Positions 21,906 to 33,150 of a DNA stretch of 64,000 bases are shown here, piece by piece. Source of the stretch: Crocodylus rhombifer (lineage: Eukaryota > Chordata > Crocodylia > Crocodylidae); contig JAVSML010000028.1 in NCBI GenBank assembly GCA_038503035.1, positions 627,464-691,463 of the forward strand, given 5' to 3'. Position numbers and translations under genes: made by a program. The notes below the pieces were generated by a model, which was not told where the DNA came from, did not search any database, and was given only the letters and a program-made list of their open reading frames with translations. The number at the start of each line of letters is the position of its first letter. Position 1 is the first letter of the stretch.

Positions 21906-22825
21906 ATGAATGGGTACGTACCAAAATCATGGTGGAAATTCACAGCACAGTGGCGCCTTTAATCTCAATCTTTTTGCCACACACTCCCCTTCCCTCCCAG
22001 CACTGAGTGGCCAGCAGACATTCAATGCCACGGTTTTTGCCTCTTGGCCACTCAGTGGCAGGAGGTGGGTGGGCAGGTGGGTGCAAAGAACAAGCTCAAA
22101 GATGTTGCAATGCTGCAAACATCCACTGCAATTTAGATAGGTCCCTGGATATGAATGGACTTTCAGCAAGTAGAGGTTCTAAACAGAAATGAATTTAAAT
22201 ACAAAAAAGAAGTGGGGCACTGTTGAGAGAGGCAAAGGTTGGTTGAATGGGTCAATAGGAATTTTAAAAGGCTGTTGGTCCATTGGTACAGACAGACGTG
22301 CAGCTCCCAGCTGTAATAACAATTTCTACAAAGCATTCTGAGTTATAGTATTACCCCAGACCAAACAGAAGTTCACTGTTGGTTCCAAGGGGAAGGGGAA
22401 TCTAGGTGTGGGCTGGCAGCCTGCAGCCAGGTTCCCATAGCAATGGCCAGGGCTCTCTGCCAGTGCTTGCTGCTTTCACAATGGGAGGTGGGAAAGACAG
22501 TGGAGTGAGCTTATTCTTGGGGCTCCCCAGCCAGTGCTGACAAGTGGAATAGGTAAATTGGAGCCCCCCTACCTTGGGAGGCTGAAAATACCCCAGACTG
22601 AGCTCCCTCTGCTCCCTTTCTCCCTCCCATTCTGAAAACAGTGACAGGCTGGGAACTCTGCAGACACAAGTTACAGAAGACACTACATTTTGAAGAATCT
22701 TTACCTGATACCTCATGCAATGAGGGGTCAGATTTTTAATTGATCAGCCATGTATTTGTGTTTGGGCAGAACTATTAACTGCTTTCTGTGGCCAGATTAG
22801 GTGAAAATTGTCCCATCTGTGTGCA
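21906..22825. other. No recognised feature
   Basis: Mixed-composition DNA with some GC-richer stretches (22000-22120, 22390-22640). Frames are chance-like. A palindromic 'gtggccagcagaca...ggccactcagtgg' stretch near 22008-22065 is noted. Nothing else supported. Confidence 0.4.
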
Positions 22826-23825
22826 CCCTGAGGAATATAGAAATTATAAAAACTAATCCAGTTAATGGGATAAGAATCCACAGTCTCAGTTAAGCATACT
22901 TAATACAATCCAGTCCATGAATGATTTCTTGTTTCATGTTCAAGTCAGTGTTTAAAGTTTTGTTGCTTAAGAACAGACGTCAGTCTGATGTCAGTGCTGG
23001 AATGTTCAGGCAGGTTAAAGTGTTCTTCAACAGGGTTTTGTGTCATCCTTGAATTGATGTCAAATCAGTGTCTAGTCATTCTTTGATGCAGGGATCATCC
23101 CATCTGCTCAACGTATCCAGCAGTTTGCCTATATGACGTTGATGGAGGAGCAGGTGCATGAACTCCAGATGTTATATTTTGTATGGCTTGGTCCAGTGAT
23201 TATGTACTCTTTGTTGATGAAGGGGCAGAGCTATAATCTGGTTCTGTAGTAAGGCCTAGTGGCTTGGTGAGAATTTGAATTGGATAGTCTATTGCTGGAC
23301 ATGCATTGGTTGAGGTTTGGAGATTGCCTGTAAGCCATTACAGGCTGATCTCCCAATGCTACTTTGAGACGGTCATTATTTTCCAGGAAAAGCTGGAGGT
23401 CATTAATGATGTATGTGTTCAAAGTGTTCAAGTTGAGGAGTGTGGGTGACAACCAGAGGAATTCTGGTCTCTTTGTCACAGGGTTGGTATTGTAGTAGGT
23501 CAGAGTGAGGTCTGAGTATGGCTCTGTTTATTTGATTACTATAGTTTTGAGATTGGATTGTAATTGTAGGCATCCTTGCTCCAGATCCTTAAGGTGTGCA
23601 TCTCACTCAATAGAATCAGAGCAGATAAAGTTGCAACTTAGAGCTTGGATGTAGGTGACGGATCTCATAGGGTGTTTGGGATGAAACATGGTGACGTGGA
23701 GATAGCTATAGCGGTCAGTTGGTTTCTAGTACAATGTGGTGATGTGGCCATTGTAAAGTTTCACAGTGGTGTCCAAGAAATGAATTTGTTGTCTGCTGAT
23801 AGAAACCTGAAATGTAATAGTAAGG
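22826..23825 (-). pseudogene. Penelope-like element: RT C-terminus and endonuclease remnant
   Basis: Reading the minus strand from 23820 down: FLDT plus a K-x-Y-N-G-H-I-T stretch; KPTDRYSYLH; FHPKHPMRSVTYIQAL followed by C-S-D; DLEQGCLQLQ; then the thumb part where others have 'V-T-Y-x-P' and 'D-x-R-L-x-x-A-L-x-x-x-P-x-x-A-x-R-R-x-x-N-L' (here NNDRLKVAL, VMAYRQSPNLNQCM). After that comes the Cys-rich linker (SSCTCSSINVI) and a late endonuclease block (NPVEEHFNLPEHSSTDI). This is the Neptune-type Penelope order, RT then GIY-YIG endonuclease. The GIY and YIG residues themselves are not visible. Several stops and shifts are present. PLEs reverse-transcribe at a nicked target; this copy is dead and 5'-truncated. 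Confidence 0.75.
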
Positions 23826-24429
23826 AAAATAACCCTTCCTTCTCCTGTTTATTGTGTACCACAGGATATGAAGGGAACTCAGGGTTTTTCCACCCTTGTT
23901 CAACTTTGGAAACTCAGAAGAAACTTTATGTGGATAAGAGAACAAAGAGGATAATAAACTATTTCTTCAAAATCAGGGAAATTTATCTTTACTTACTGAG
24001 ACATCAAGCTGTCTAACTGTGCGCCTAATTTTAGGCACAAGTGTAATTGTGACACAAATTAAACCAATCAAGTGCTTAAATTTAAGCATATGCTTAAGTA
24101 ATGTTGAATAGTTGTCTAATTCTGTTTATCTGGAAAAGGCTATGACCTCCACTTCGTGGAAGAGATAATTGTCCCTTTGTAAATGGAGAAGCTGTTGCAA
24201 GCTGGAACTCAAAACAAAAAGCAAGAAAACTCTTCCCTTTTGTAGAACTCTTCAGTACAATATTCTATTGGGTTTTGGTATTATACAGGAGAAAGACAGG
24301 AATATGGAAAAAATGTGATCTTCATAGCATATACATAAAGCACTTAAATTAAAAAGATGTTGCATTGAGGTGGAACAAAACCTCAATAGTCACAAACCAG
24401 CAAACTCCAATTAAGTTAGTATCAGCCCA
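23826..24429. other. No recognised feature
   Basis: AT-rich DNA between two minus-strand retroelement remnants. May include tails of either; nothing firm. Confidence 0.35.
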
Positions 24430-25240
24430 CAGAGGGTCTACCCCACAGTTATTAGTGATAGATACAGTGACCCCCCACAGCATCTGTAGCTGACCATTGT
24501 TTCTTCAAGCAATTCTCTTTGGCCTCCGCTTGCCTGCTTCATAGCGAGATCCTCCTTTCTGTATTGTTTGTCTGTTGCCTTAGGTTTTTGCAGTCTTGTA
24601 ATCCTGTCTAGTTCTGCTTGTTCTGTTTTTTCCTCCAGCCTCTGCAGCCTGGCATTTGTTATCTCAGCCACTTGGCACATTCTAACTGCCTTTTCCAAGT
24701 TAAGCTCAGGTTCCTCTAGCAGTCTTTTCCTGAGGCTTATATGTCTTATACTTAATAGTATTTGATCTTTGATCATGGACTGTTTTAGATCTCCAAAGTT
24801 ACATGTCTGCCTTAGCATCTTGGGTCTTTGACAGACTCCTGTATTGTCTCACATTCTTTCTGCTGTCTCATGTGTAAATTATTCCATTCAAAGGTTTCAT
24901 TTTGTTTGGGTACACAATACTCCACAAACATTTTTATTATTGTGCCATAGCTTTTCTATTCTGCTTCTGACAGTTGTAGGCTGTTATAAAGAGACAGAGC
25001 TTCTGGGCCTGTTATATATTTTTAAAAATATCTACCTTGAGCAGATCTTCCTTCTCGGTAGCTCCATTGCTTGTCTTATGTATGGTGAAGCTCTGCTTAA
25101 ATTTCTTCCATTTGTCTGCTGCATTGCAGGACAGCTTTAATTCTGGTGGAATTTTGAGATGCTCCAGTTTTTTGTCTTTCTTCACACCACAATCTTGGTA
25201 CCATGTGTTGTTCTCAAAAGACCAAGGAGTTAAGCTTATA
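24430..25240 (-). pseudogene. Ty3/gypsy gag remnant (gypsy 3)
   Basis: The upstream part (25140-24830, minus) holds W-K-K-F-K-Q-S-F-T followed by T-S-N-G-A-T-E-K, the typical start of vertebrate gypsy gag (W-x-x-F-x-x-x-F-x-x-Y-x-x-A-(S/T)-G). It is broken by stops. The downstream frame (24438-24818) gives CNFGDLKQSMIKDQILLSIR, then LRKRLLEEPELNLEKAVRMC and QVAEI. This is the conserved 'C-x-F-G-x-L-x-D-S-(L/M)-I-x-D-x-I-x-x-G-I-x-x-x-x-(L/V)-R-x-R-L-L-x-E-x-x-L-x-L-x-K-A' block. A zinc knuckle is not clear. No LTR was found. It is a fragment lying between two Penelope remnants. Confidence 0.75.
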
Positions 25241-25339
25241 GAATGATAAAGCTTGCTTATTCAGATTCTAGACCACCACAGTTAAAACATGGCTGTTATA
25301 CTACCATAACATGGAAAATATCAAAATCTGCTTCTTACA

Positions 25340-26402
25340 ATGGAAAATCCACAATCTAAAAAAAAGAAGTCAGGCAGTAATATCTTCTTAAGCCTATGTA
25401 AGAAACATAACATCACCCCAAAGGGATTAATTTCCTACTCTCTAGCTAACACATACAACTACATATATGCAACACAACTATCCAGGAGAACTTCAGAAAA
25501 ACTGATACACCATCTTTACCTAACCTACTCCAAAAGGGACCAACTTAAACAGGAGATACTTATTTATGCTAGTAAACTAAGAGACATTAACTTGGAGAAA
25601 TACCTGACTACTATGCAGCCGGCCCAAATGTACTACCAAAAATACCTGGTGATGTCCATCCAACATAAGAAGAAAAAGTGGAATCAGCCATCATAACAGG
25701 AGCCATCTCATAGACAGCACACCAGAAGTACAAGAGGCAATCAAGACAGCAAAATTATCAACTCAGAACACCAAAATTATCAACTTACCATTATACCCCT
25801 TATCCCATTCTGAAATATCTGTATTCTCCCAAGGCTCTTTCTCCTGAACTTCTTCCCAGAGGAAAAAAGCTGAAAAAATACTAATATGCTGAGAATTAGA
25901 AGAATTCTTTTGCAGACTTTGCCTGAAGGAATACTTCCACAACCAGGACACAGCTACCAGTTACAACCCTCCTGTAACAAATGAGAAGACAAACAATGAT
26001 AAAACATTGGGCTGGACAACTCCTAGCATATGTAACCACACATGGGACCACTACATTGACTGTTTCAGGAAGAAAGCTAATAGTGACATTCTCAACAAAA
26101 CCCAGGACCTCAATAATATCTCTTCCCCAGAGAGAAAAGCCCTACAGTCTGTAAGATCCAACAGTGGACTGGTAATCAAACCAGAAGACAAAAGTGGAGC
26201 TATAGTCATCCTTAACTCTACAAGACTACATCAGTGAAGCCAATAGACAACTCTCTGACATCACATACTATAAAGAACTTGGGGAAGACCCCACATAATT
26301 CGCTCGGGAACTGGAACATATAATTAAATCCTTCCCTCATCAGCTTCAGGAGAAACTACTTCCACCTATCCTCTACTCTCCCACCCCAGAAATTTTCTAT
26401 AT
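25340..26402 (+). pseudogene. Penelope-like ORF: N-terminal region to RT start
   Basis: The frame at 25340-25696 contains FLSLCKKHNITPKGLISYS, equivalent to the 'L-x-x-H-x-I-x-P-K/S-G-L' start of Neptune-type ORFs. A broken stretch follows with EISV-like and LCLKEYFH-type pieces (the 'L-S-K-G-L-x-F-x-P-T' and 'R-R-L-R-L-x-E-(Y/F)' part). Next comes SSPERKALQSVRSN and VIKPEDKSGAIVIL, the highly conserved 'I-I-K-P-A-D-K-G-G-A-(I/V)-V-I' RT block, then a QLSD-like and L-x-x-D-P-like stretch. It ends at FYM near 26403, where family members continue 'Y-x-L-P-K-I-H-K'. Several stops and frameshifts. The break is abrupt and coincides with a change to GC-rich DNA. Confidence 0.75.
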
Positions 26403-26404
26403 GT

Positions 26405-26690
26405 CCCACAGCCCTGCCCCCTCCCCCAGCCCTGCTGGCACCTCTCAGTCTTCACCCATAGCTCCCATGGCCTTGCTGGTGCCCCTCACCACCAATCCAG
26501 AGCCCCTGCTCCCCCAGCCCTGCCAGAGGGAGGAGCTCCCAGCTGCCAGGGCTATGGGCCTGGGTCCACAGACCCCTGATCCTGCTCCCCTCCTGCTGCA
26601 GGCTCAGGAGTGCTGGCTGCCCACTGCTGCATGCACGACTGGAGGGTCCTCCCCATGCTGCATGAGAACTCTCCAGGCTATGTTATGAAT
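26405..26690. other. GC-rich insert of unknown origin
   Basis: C-rich on the plus strand (ccctgcccc, cccccagccctg repeated). It starts exactly where Penelope homology stops. A 95-codon Pro/Ala/Ser frame is compositional. I see no terminal repeats. It could be filler from a rearrangement or part of another repeat. Confidence 0.35.
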
Positions 26691-26699
26691 TTTCCTTTC

Positions 26700-28430
26700 T
26701 TCTATATTCTCATTGTTAGGGGCCTTTTGAGGGTTGTCTTGAAGGGACTGGAGGTCTGGCTATAGATGATTACCCTGTCTTCCTCTACCACCCCACCTTG
26801 AGAACAGCAACGGATGATGCTACCTCTCTGTAGACCCCGTGTGCCTTTGGTGCCACTTTCATTTGAATAAGTTACTTGATTTATTGCTGCTACAAAAGGA
26901 ACATGCTCTTTTTTAATCTGGGGCATTGGACCTGAATGGGTAGTAATTTGCTGGACTTTTCACCTAAGGTCTCCTATGGTTGCTGGTTGGCCATGCTCCC
27001 AAACCCTAATTTTCTGGCATAATAAGGAACTAATGTTGGGGCACAATCCCTTAAAGCATTTGTCCCATATCCCTGATCATCCAGAATTGGTGCTTGTTTG
27101 GGTCCTTCTGCTACTACTGGGACAATGCCAGCCATAATTTGCATTATAGCCCAATGAGTGAAATATGCCTCAGGGTCTTCATTGGCTTCCTGTGCCATTG
27201 TAGCAACTTGGGCAGTTACTGACACTCCATTTGGGTTCCTAGTGCTGCCATCAGGGGCAAGATATTAGGGAGGGACATCAGGCATACAGCTTAATTTATA
27301 AATATAATTTATAAATGATTCCCTGTAACTCTGGAGAGGCACATGTGGTCAGCAGACACTGCATTTCAGTGACTGTCATGCACTCTTTAATTGACAAGTG
27401 GAGAGCCTAAAGTGTCCATTTAGAAAAGCTGGCTCTCAAAAGGGGACCAGCATTTCTACCATAGCTTTTAAATCTGTGGCTGACAGGGGGACAGTGAGGA
27501 TGGTTGTTTGGGTACCTGTTACATTTCCGGGTTGACCCACAGCCTGTTGTGCAGCTGTGGGTGGATCCCAAATGATTGTGGTTGAAATTCTTTCTATGAT
27601 GGCAACTGGTGAATCTTCCCAACTACTCCTGTCTCAAGTTTCATTTGGATCCCAAGTTGTATCTTCCCAATCCAAGGGACTGATCTGTAAATCAGCAATT
27701 TCTTCTCCCAGTGTCACTGCTGCTACTTGGCGAATAGCAAACCCAATTTTTTTGTCTAAGATGTTTAATAATAGAATCACACTGAGTATGATTCATGGGG
27801 GCTTTGCCTTGTTCCAGAGTTAACTTTTTAACCATTCCCTGTAGTATTTGGTTTTCCTGTTCCATTTTATCTTTTTCTGCTGCCTGCTCTTCTGATTTCC
27901 TTTTCTCCTGTTTCTCTTCGCTTAAAGCCTCCCGAAAAGAATCTATAAGTACTTGTGCCCCTGTCACTATTTCCTTCCAATTTTCTAGGTCTTCTGTGGT
28001 CTGCTTAACTTGTTTTTTCCGGGAAGCATTTTATTTCTGGCTTTTTGCCAGGCAAGTGTATGTTTGCATGCTTCCCATAGAAGCCAGACCATGGCAGCAT
28101 CCCTTTTTAGAGAGTGTGGAGGTTTATTATATAGCTCCACATGTTTTTAAAAACTTTTCCTCCAACTCTGGAATTGTATAAACATCTGCTACCACTTGCT
28201 CTGTTTAAGGACTATGCCCAAACCTCTGTAAGATGTATTTTAAGGGGCTAATGTCTTGTACAAAAGGCAGAATCTCTTGAATTGTTATAGGATCATCTCT
28301 GGCTTGCTTTTTTTTTAAAACGTGTTTCTCTAATTTGAATTAATAAACCCTTATTATTTTTCCAAAAGCTTCTTGATCACAAAACCCCATCCACTTTGCA
28401 TGCTTTAAAAGTCTGTTGGCCTCAAGCCAT
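26700..28430 (-). pseudogene. Retroviral-like gag remnant, class unresolved
   Basis: Reading the minus strand from about 28400 down: an N-terminal helical stretch (PFVQDISPLKYILQRFG, then VYTIPELEEKFL); a Lys/Glu coiled-coil-like stretch (EALSEEKQEKRKSEEQAAEK) ending in a Gln/Leu run; a Pro/Thr-rich linker with TAAQQAVGQPGN and VPLSATDLKAMVEML; then a capsid-like block (VTAQVATMAQEANEDPEAYF) and APILDDQGYGTNALRDC. Stops and frameshifts separate these parts. The order matrix, coiled coil, linker, capsid fits a retrovirus-type gag. There is no recognisable zinc knuckle, protease or polymerase, so I cannot place it in a class. It is an old, non-functional genomic copy. Confidence 0.5.
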
Positions 28431-29179
28431 TCACCATTCTCTCTCTCTTCTTACAGCTTACCAATTCAACCTACCCTGAGCTCACTGGTTTTTACCCATG
28501 CTGAGCTTCTTTTTCTAGGCTTGCTGGTCACAAAGCCACAGAAACTTTATCACACTAAGCCTGTTACCAAGACTGGACTTTGAACCTTCCTGATCTAAAC
28601 CACACAACTGGTCACAAAACCACACAAACTTCCCCACATTAAGTCTGTCACTTAGAACAGGCTACAACCAAGTGCTATTTTGCTTCTAAGTTTGCCAGTC
28701 CCTGACCATGCCAAGCTGTTTCGAGCCTTGAAACCTGCTGGTCCTTGACTGTGTTGAGCTTTTCACCTCTCAGCCTGCTGGTCCTTGACTGCATCAAGCT
28801 TTTCCTGTACGAGTATCTGAGAAAATCCTAAACTTTTTCTCTTATTCCTCGGGCATCTATGGCCAAGGGGTATACACACCAAACGTCAACAGACAAACAT
28901 TGGTGACCATAATATTAATAACAGACATCAATAACCAAGGCATCTATCATCCCCCTTTCGCATTCTCCACCAATTAAATGTTGTATGCACAGGGCATATG
29001 GTATGAATTAAAAACAAGTGGAAATCTTATCAGGGGATAAAGCCCAATACTGCATTTACTGGAACATAAAATATACAACAAAGAAGGAATAAAGAACAGT
29101 AAGGTTATCTGTTTCACTCATGCCCATACATATTCATTCATTCATACAAAAGAAACAAGCACACGCAGAGATAGTTAAA
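28431..29179. other. Leader region of the gag remnant, repeats inside
   Basis: Between the gag-like stretch and the LTR-like segment. It contains related phrases recurring about every 60-90 bp on the plus strand (cttgctggtcacaaagccac, actggtcacaaaaccacac, ctgctggtccttgactg twice), suggesting a degraded tandem repeat. No frame is supported. Confidence 0.4.
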
Positions 29180-29945
29180 TATTCCTGCAAAGGTTAAGGT
29201 GTTACCAAGTTCTAAAGATGCTCGGGTCAGTCTGGTGGCCAGCCAGACTGACCACGAGGAATAGAGTCAGGTCTTGCTGGACACATCCAAAACTCCCTCT
29301 TGCAGGTAGACAGACTCAGAGCCTTTTCTTTATGTTCATTCTTTATAGTGACAGCTGTTCATACAAGCCTATGGATGCTACTGAGTCAGACATGAAGGTC
29401 ATCCTCCTTGTCCCATTGGCAGGCTGGCATTGGTAGAACATGATCATCTGGCTTTGCGGTCTGCAATCTTTGGGGAGGTCATTGCTTGTAGTCTTCAGCT
29501 GTCAGGGTGAAGGCATGATTTAGTATTTGGTAATCCTTAATTGCTGACTCAACATTGCGGCAACTTTTAACTGCTAAACCACAGAAGGCTGTTTTCACCT
29601 GTTGCGAAAGGACTGTCTTCCTTCACATTGTCACATACATACATCACTTATTTTTTCATTTCTTCTTTTCAAACATGCCAGACATACCACAGGCCTTACA
29701 TAAACATTTTTCTTATACTAAATTTATGTTCTAAAATCGTGAAACCAATCCGCCAGATATATTTATGCTGAGCAATAGGGAACTTAAAGTAGATGGTTAA
29801 TTCCATGGTTATTTAACATTTGATACAGAATAATAATGACTGAGTAAAATATTATGAAAAATAAATCATAACAAGATTAACTTTATAATAGCTAAATAAT
29901 TCATTAGAAAAATAGCAATATAAGCAATTAAAGCAGTTATGGCTA
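29180..29945 (-). repeat. LTR-like segment of the retroviral-like element
   Basis: On the minus strand there is a TATA-like ctataaagaatgaa (complement of about 29337-29350), followed 20-150 bp later by a transcript-start-like region. The segment ends against the resumed Penelope sequence near 29950. It lies upstream (minus sense) of gag, as a 5' LTR should. No second copy is seen in the window, so the LTR call rests on position and promoter-like sequence only. Confidence 0.4.
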
Positions 29946-29949
29946 CTGC

Positions 29950-30590
29950 AATACAACAACAGTCCATATCCAGGATGGCACCCTACAAACCACTACCTAC
30001 TGAAAACTCAAAGATCACCATACCTATGTCCACAGGATCATCAATTCATTCCAAGCACATCAAAAAAGCTGTATCTTCTACAAAGAGAGCATTCACAATA
30101 TTCACTTGACCTGTGTAAAATCTTCCTTTATGCTACAAGGACACTCCAGTAAAGAAACAGATCACACATTTGAAAGGGTTATCCAAATACCCCCCAGTAA
30201 CCTGCTACAATATAAAAAGAAGCCCCCCTGCAACCACACACTGTTGGTGGTCACCTACCACCCCACACTGGAATCCATTAGAAGAATCATAAAACCACTA
30301 CAGCCTATAATCAACAAAGGTCAGATCTTGAGAAAAATGTTTCCAGCCCCTCTCTTCCTGGGTCTCAACCACCTAACCTTCCTGACTCACTATCAGAACC
30401 AAACTGTCTACCATCCAACAGACTTCAAGTGGGACACAGCCTTCTCTTGGTAAGAAATGCTTAAATTGTCAGCACATCTCCACTGCCACTTCTATCAACA
30501 CACGCCCATAACAAAATTATCAGAATCCATAGTTCCTACACATGACCTCCCCAGAATCTGATACATCCAATCCAATTGCAACCGTGTGTG
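29950..30590 (+). pseudogene. Penelope-like RT thumb and linker remnant
   Basis: The part resumes with a G-T-L-Q-T-T-T-Y block (RT after the catalytic loop; others have 'G-x-L-x-T-x-(L/I)-Y-x-K-x-T-D'). It continues with a HHTYVH-like block, then the open frame at 30106-30453: LLVVTYHPTLESIRRIIKPL and KMFPAPLFLGLNHLTFL, equivalent to '(F/L)-V-V-T-Y-x-P-x-L-x-x-(I/L)' and 'F-P-x-P-P-(L/I)-x-x-x-R-x-x-N-L'. A Cys-rich linker scrap (C-Q-H-I, later ESI-x-P-T) follows before the GC-rich interruption at 30590. It is related to the copy at 22826-23825. Confidence 0.75.
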
Positions 30591-30840
30591 AACCAATGCT
30601 CTCATGGCAACCATGTGGGTCATTGGCAATGCATAGGGGGTGCACACAGGTACACATGCACCCCCAAAGATTGGCCAGACCCCATGGAAGTGCCAGCCAT
30701 GAAACCAGAAGTGCCACCAGAAGTGGATCCCCGCCACCAGTTGGTGATGGGTCACTGGGCACCCCTCCCCACAGTTGGCAATCTGGTGCCCCCCCCCCAA
30801 ACTTGGGAGGCACCACTCGCCCATGTTGTGGGTGGGTTAA
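30591..30840. repeat. GC-rich insert in the Penelope endonuclease region
   Basis: Penelope-like coding sense stops near 30590 (NQCSHG-like frame) and resumes near 30858 (MNSHRKK-like). The intervening GC-rich stretch includes 'ggtgcacacaggtacacatgcaccccc' palindromic sequence and a poly(C) run at 30790-30799. It is probably a separate insertion; I do not know the family. Confidence 0.4.
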
Positions 30841-31370
30841 ACTAAAACTACTAACCAAAATGAACTCTCATAGAAAAAAATGAATAGAAGACACAAACAC
30901 ATAGCACTAAGATCACATTTCTCACAGAACAACCACTCTTTTTCTAACCTGACTATCCTGTATTCAAGGGGAATCTACCTAATACCTTTAAAATACAAAC
31001 TTCGGAACAAAATTTCATAAGCTGGCTGGACAATACGAATCAAGACTAAACACTGATATTGGTTTTATGGCACATTATATTACCTGACTCCTGAATTCTT
31101 TCTACACATGAAAGGTGAAAATGACCCTCTTCCCTTTTGCTAGGCCTTGAGCTCCCAGAAATCACCATCTTTTCTTCTGCTAATTGTGTCTGCTACCCCT
31201 GAGAATTACTCTCATCTCTGCCCACACCTGTTTTTCACTATGTTGTACCTGGCTCCTTGTGATCAGACCTGAGGAAGAGTGCCTTGCATTCAAAAGTTTA
31301 TCTAACTTTATCCCAACTATAAAGTTGGTCCAATAAAAGATAGCACCCTAAGAAATCCTTGCCTTTCCCA
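30841..31370 (+). repeat. Penelope-like endonuclease end and 3' tail
   Basis: A short MNSHRKK stretch resembles the R-x-N-x-H-R block of the GIY-YIG endonuclease, followed by HISHRTTTLFLT. The tail ends with 'ctgaggaagagtgccttg', 'aaaagtttatctaact' and 'ttggtccaataaaagatag', the usual 3'-UTR order of sauropsid Penelope-like elements. Confidence 0.65.
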
Positions 31371-32744
31371 CAAACAAAAATTTTGCTGCCAAAATGAAAG
31401 CTAAGACTTTGATCTCTTCCTAGCCTGTAGCATCTGAAGACTATGAATAGTGTCTCTGCCTGTTGTTGGCATCAGTGATAAGCCAAATCATCTTCTTTTA
31501 AATCTGTTAGGTGAGGGTAAAGCAGGGTAATATGGTGAAAAATGGAAATTACTTACTAAAAGCAGGATTTAATTTTTAGTGCCATCTTCTTCACTTGTAT
31601 CTCTTCCACACACTGAAGAATATACTATGCAAAGGTGCTGCTTATAAAAAGAAGGCCTAATTTCATAGTATTTTTTGACAAAATGAATATTGGGTGAGGT
31701 TCTGCAATGGAAGATATTCTTTTGTTCCCCTGCTGGAGCCTGCCTCATTTCTGCCCAAGAGGTAATTGACTACAATGACCAGTTAACTCTAACTGTGAAT
31801 TTGGCTAAATATTCTTATCCCAAAGTATATTTCAATTGGTCTATTTAAACTGAATAAATTCTTGTAACTTATAATCTAGTAAAATGTAATACTGTCTCAT
31901 GATGATTTTCCTTCTTTTTCTTTAGGCAATGTACTGGAATGGCATGCTTAAGTATTCCCCATGCTGAGGCTATGATTTTTATTTCTTAATGGTTTTCCAT
32001 AAAGTCTTTTATTACCATATTCTCATTTTAAAATAAAATCCTTTTTTATGGTTCAATGTCACAGTTCTAGCTTTTGGTAAAGTCATTCCTTTAAGAAAAT
32101 AAATGTAATTAAATCATGGTGACCAGAAGCTTAATGGCTTAGCTACAACTCTTGGTAATAAGCAGGTTAAGAATAGACCCCTCTTTGTGTGCTTTCATAC
32201 TAGAAATCCCTAGAAGTAGTCATTACTGTACAAATACAGTGCTTCCCTCTTCTGTGTCTTGACGTGATGTTTTAGCAGATAATGGGCCATGCCATTAACT
32301 TTAAAAAGAAGACACTGGAAAGCTCTATATAAAAAATGATCATTTTAGGATCATGAATTCATTTATTTGATCTGTTCTATTGGATTTGAACCATATCCAA
32401 AATTTTGGGGTTTAGCTGCCTGAAACAGGGTTTAGGCAAACTTTAGATCGCCTAGTCCAAAATCACAATTCACAAAACTTTATTCAGCAGCAGCCTAAAC
32501 CTGAAGTCACCTAAACTCTTCATTTTCTGCCTCCTTTCCTTCCCTGAAAGTTCTCCAGTTTACTTGCATCTCTGTGTTGTTTCAGAATGGCAGAAGTGGA
32601 TGCTAAGGGGAAAAAAGGGTATTTAAGTAGAGCCAGTCCAGACTGATCCATCTCCTGACCCTCTCCCCTACAGCTTCTAGCATTTAGCAGCCTAGGAAGT
32701 CCTAATTTTGAGGTCATAGCACTATCTATCATGTTTAATGCCAA
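31371..32744. other. AT-rich, no recognised feature
   Basis: Contains a splice-acceptor-like pyrimidine tract and AG near 31910-31925 with no exon-like frame behind it. Nothing recognised. Confidence 0.45.
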
Positions 32745-32920
32745 CTGATCAAGTTACCATCCGTGAATTTGTCTAATGTCCTTTAAACTCAGTTAAATAG
32801 ATGTCACAATATTCTTGAGCAATGAGTTCCACATGTTAAGTACATATTGTGTGGAAAAATAACTTCCTTTTGCTTAATGTAATTGTGTTCAGTATGGAGA
32901 AGAATGAATTATTCATAAAG
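32745..32920 (-). repeat. Old L3/CR1-type 3' fragment
   Basis: 'ccatccgtgaatttgtctaat', 'cacaatattct-gagcaatgagttccacatgtta' (in two blocks) and 'gtgtggaaaaataacttcctttt' follow the order of the ancient L3/CR1-type LINE end seen across amniotes. Diverged; orientation inferred. Confidence 0.5.
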
Positions 32921-33049
32921 CCAGCAATAGAACAAGCAAGAAACAGTATAATTCTCCTAGGCTTGGACACTTACAGAAGGATGTGTTCTTGGTTCCAGCT
33001 CCTGCTTTAGAGGGTCTTCATGCTTTTTTCATCATACAGTCATTGGATA

Positions 33050-33150
33050 CTAAACAGTAATTATTCTGAGAGCAGGGACTAAAACCTAAGATCTTCCCCT
33101 CCCCCAGCTGAATGTTCTAACCACTAGGCTATGGCATGTTCCTTCTGCAT
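33050..33150 (-). repeat. tRNA-derived SINE head (MIR-like), antisense
   Basis: The reverse complement has an A-box-like 'tagcctagtggttagaa' and, 45 bp later, a degraded B box. This is the start of a MIR or related tRNA-derived SINE. No clear core or tail follows. Confidence 0.55.

Larger units (their letters stand above)
25340..31370 (+). mobile_element. Penelope-like element split by a 3.5-kb insertion
   Basis: The 5' part of a Neptune-type Penelope-like ORF reads at 25340-26402 (plus strand). Its 3' part (RT thumb, endonuclease scraps, tail) reads at about 29950-31370. Between them lie 26405-26690 (GC-rich, unclassified) and a minus-strand retroviral-like element (26700-29945). The central RT palm with its catalytic loop is missing, so the locus lost sequence as well as gaining the insertion. 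The tail has 'gttggtccaataaaagatag' near 31325-31345, the standard Penelope 3' block. Confidence 0.75.

Noticed and set aside
28900..28925. Plus-strand 'cattggtgacc' resembling a retroviral primer-binding site
   Set aside because: The coding sense of the neighbouring gag remnant is on the minus strand and nothing gag-like follows on plus, so the match is probably accidental.
31905..31930. Pyrimidine tract with AG, like a splice acceptor
   Set aside because: No open, conserved or domain-bearing exon follows, and no matching donor is evident.
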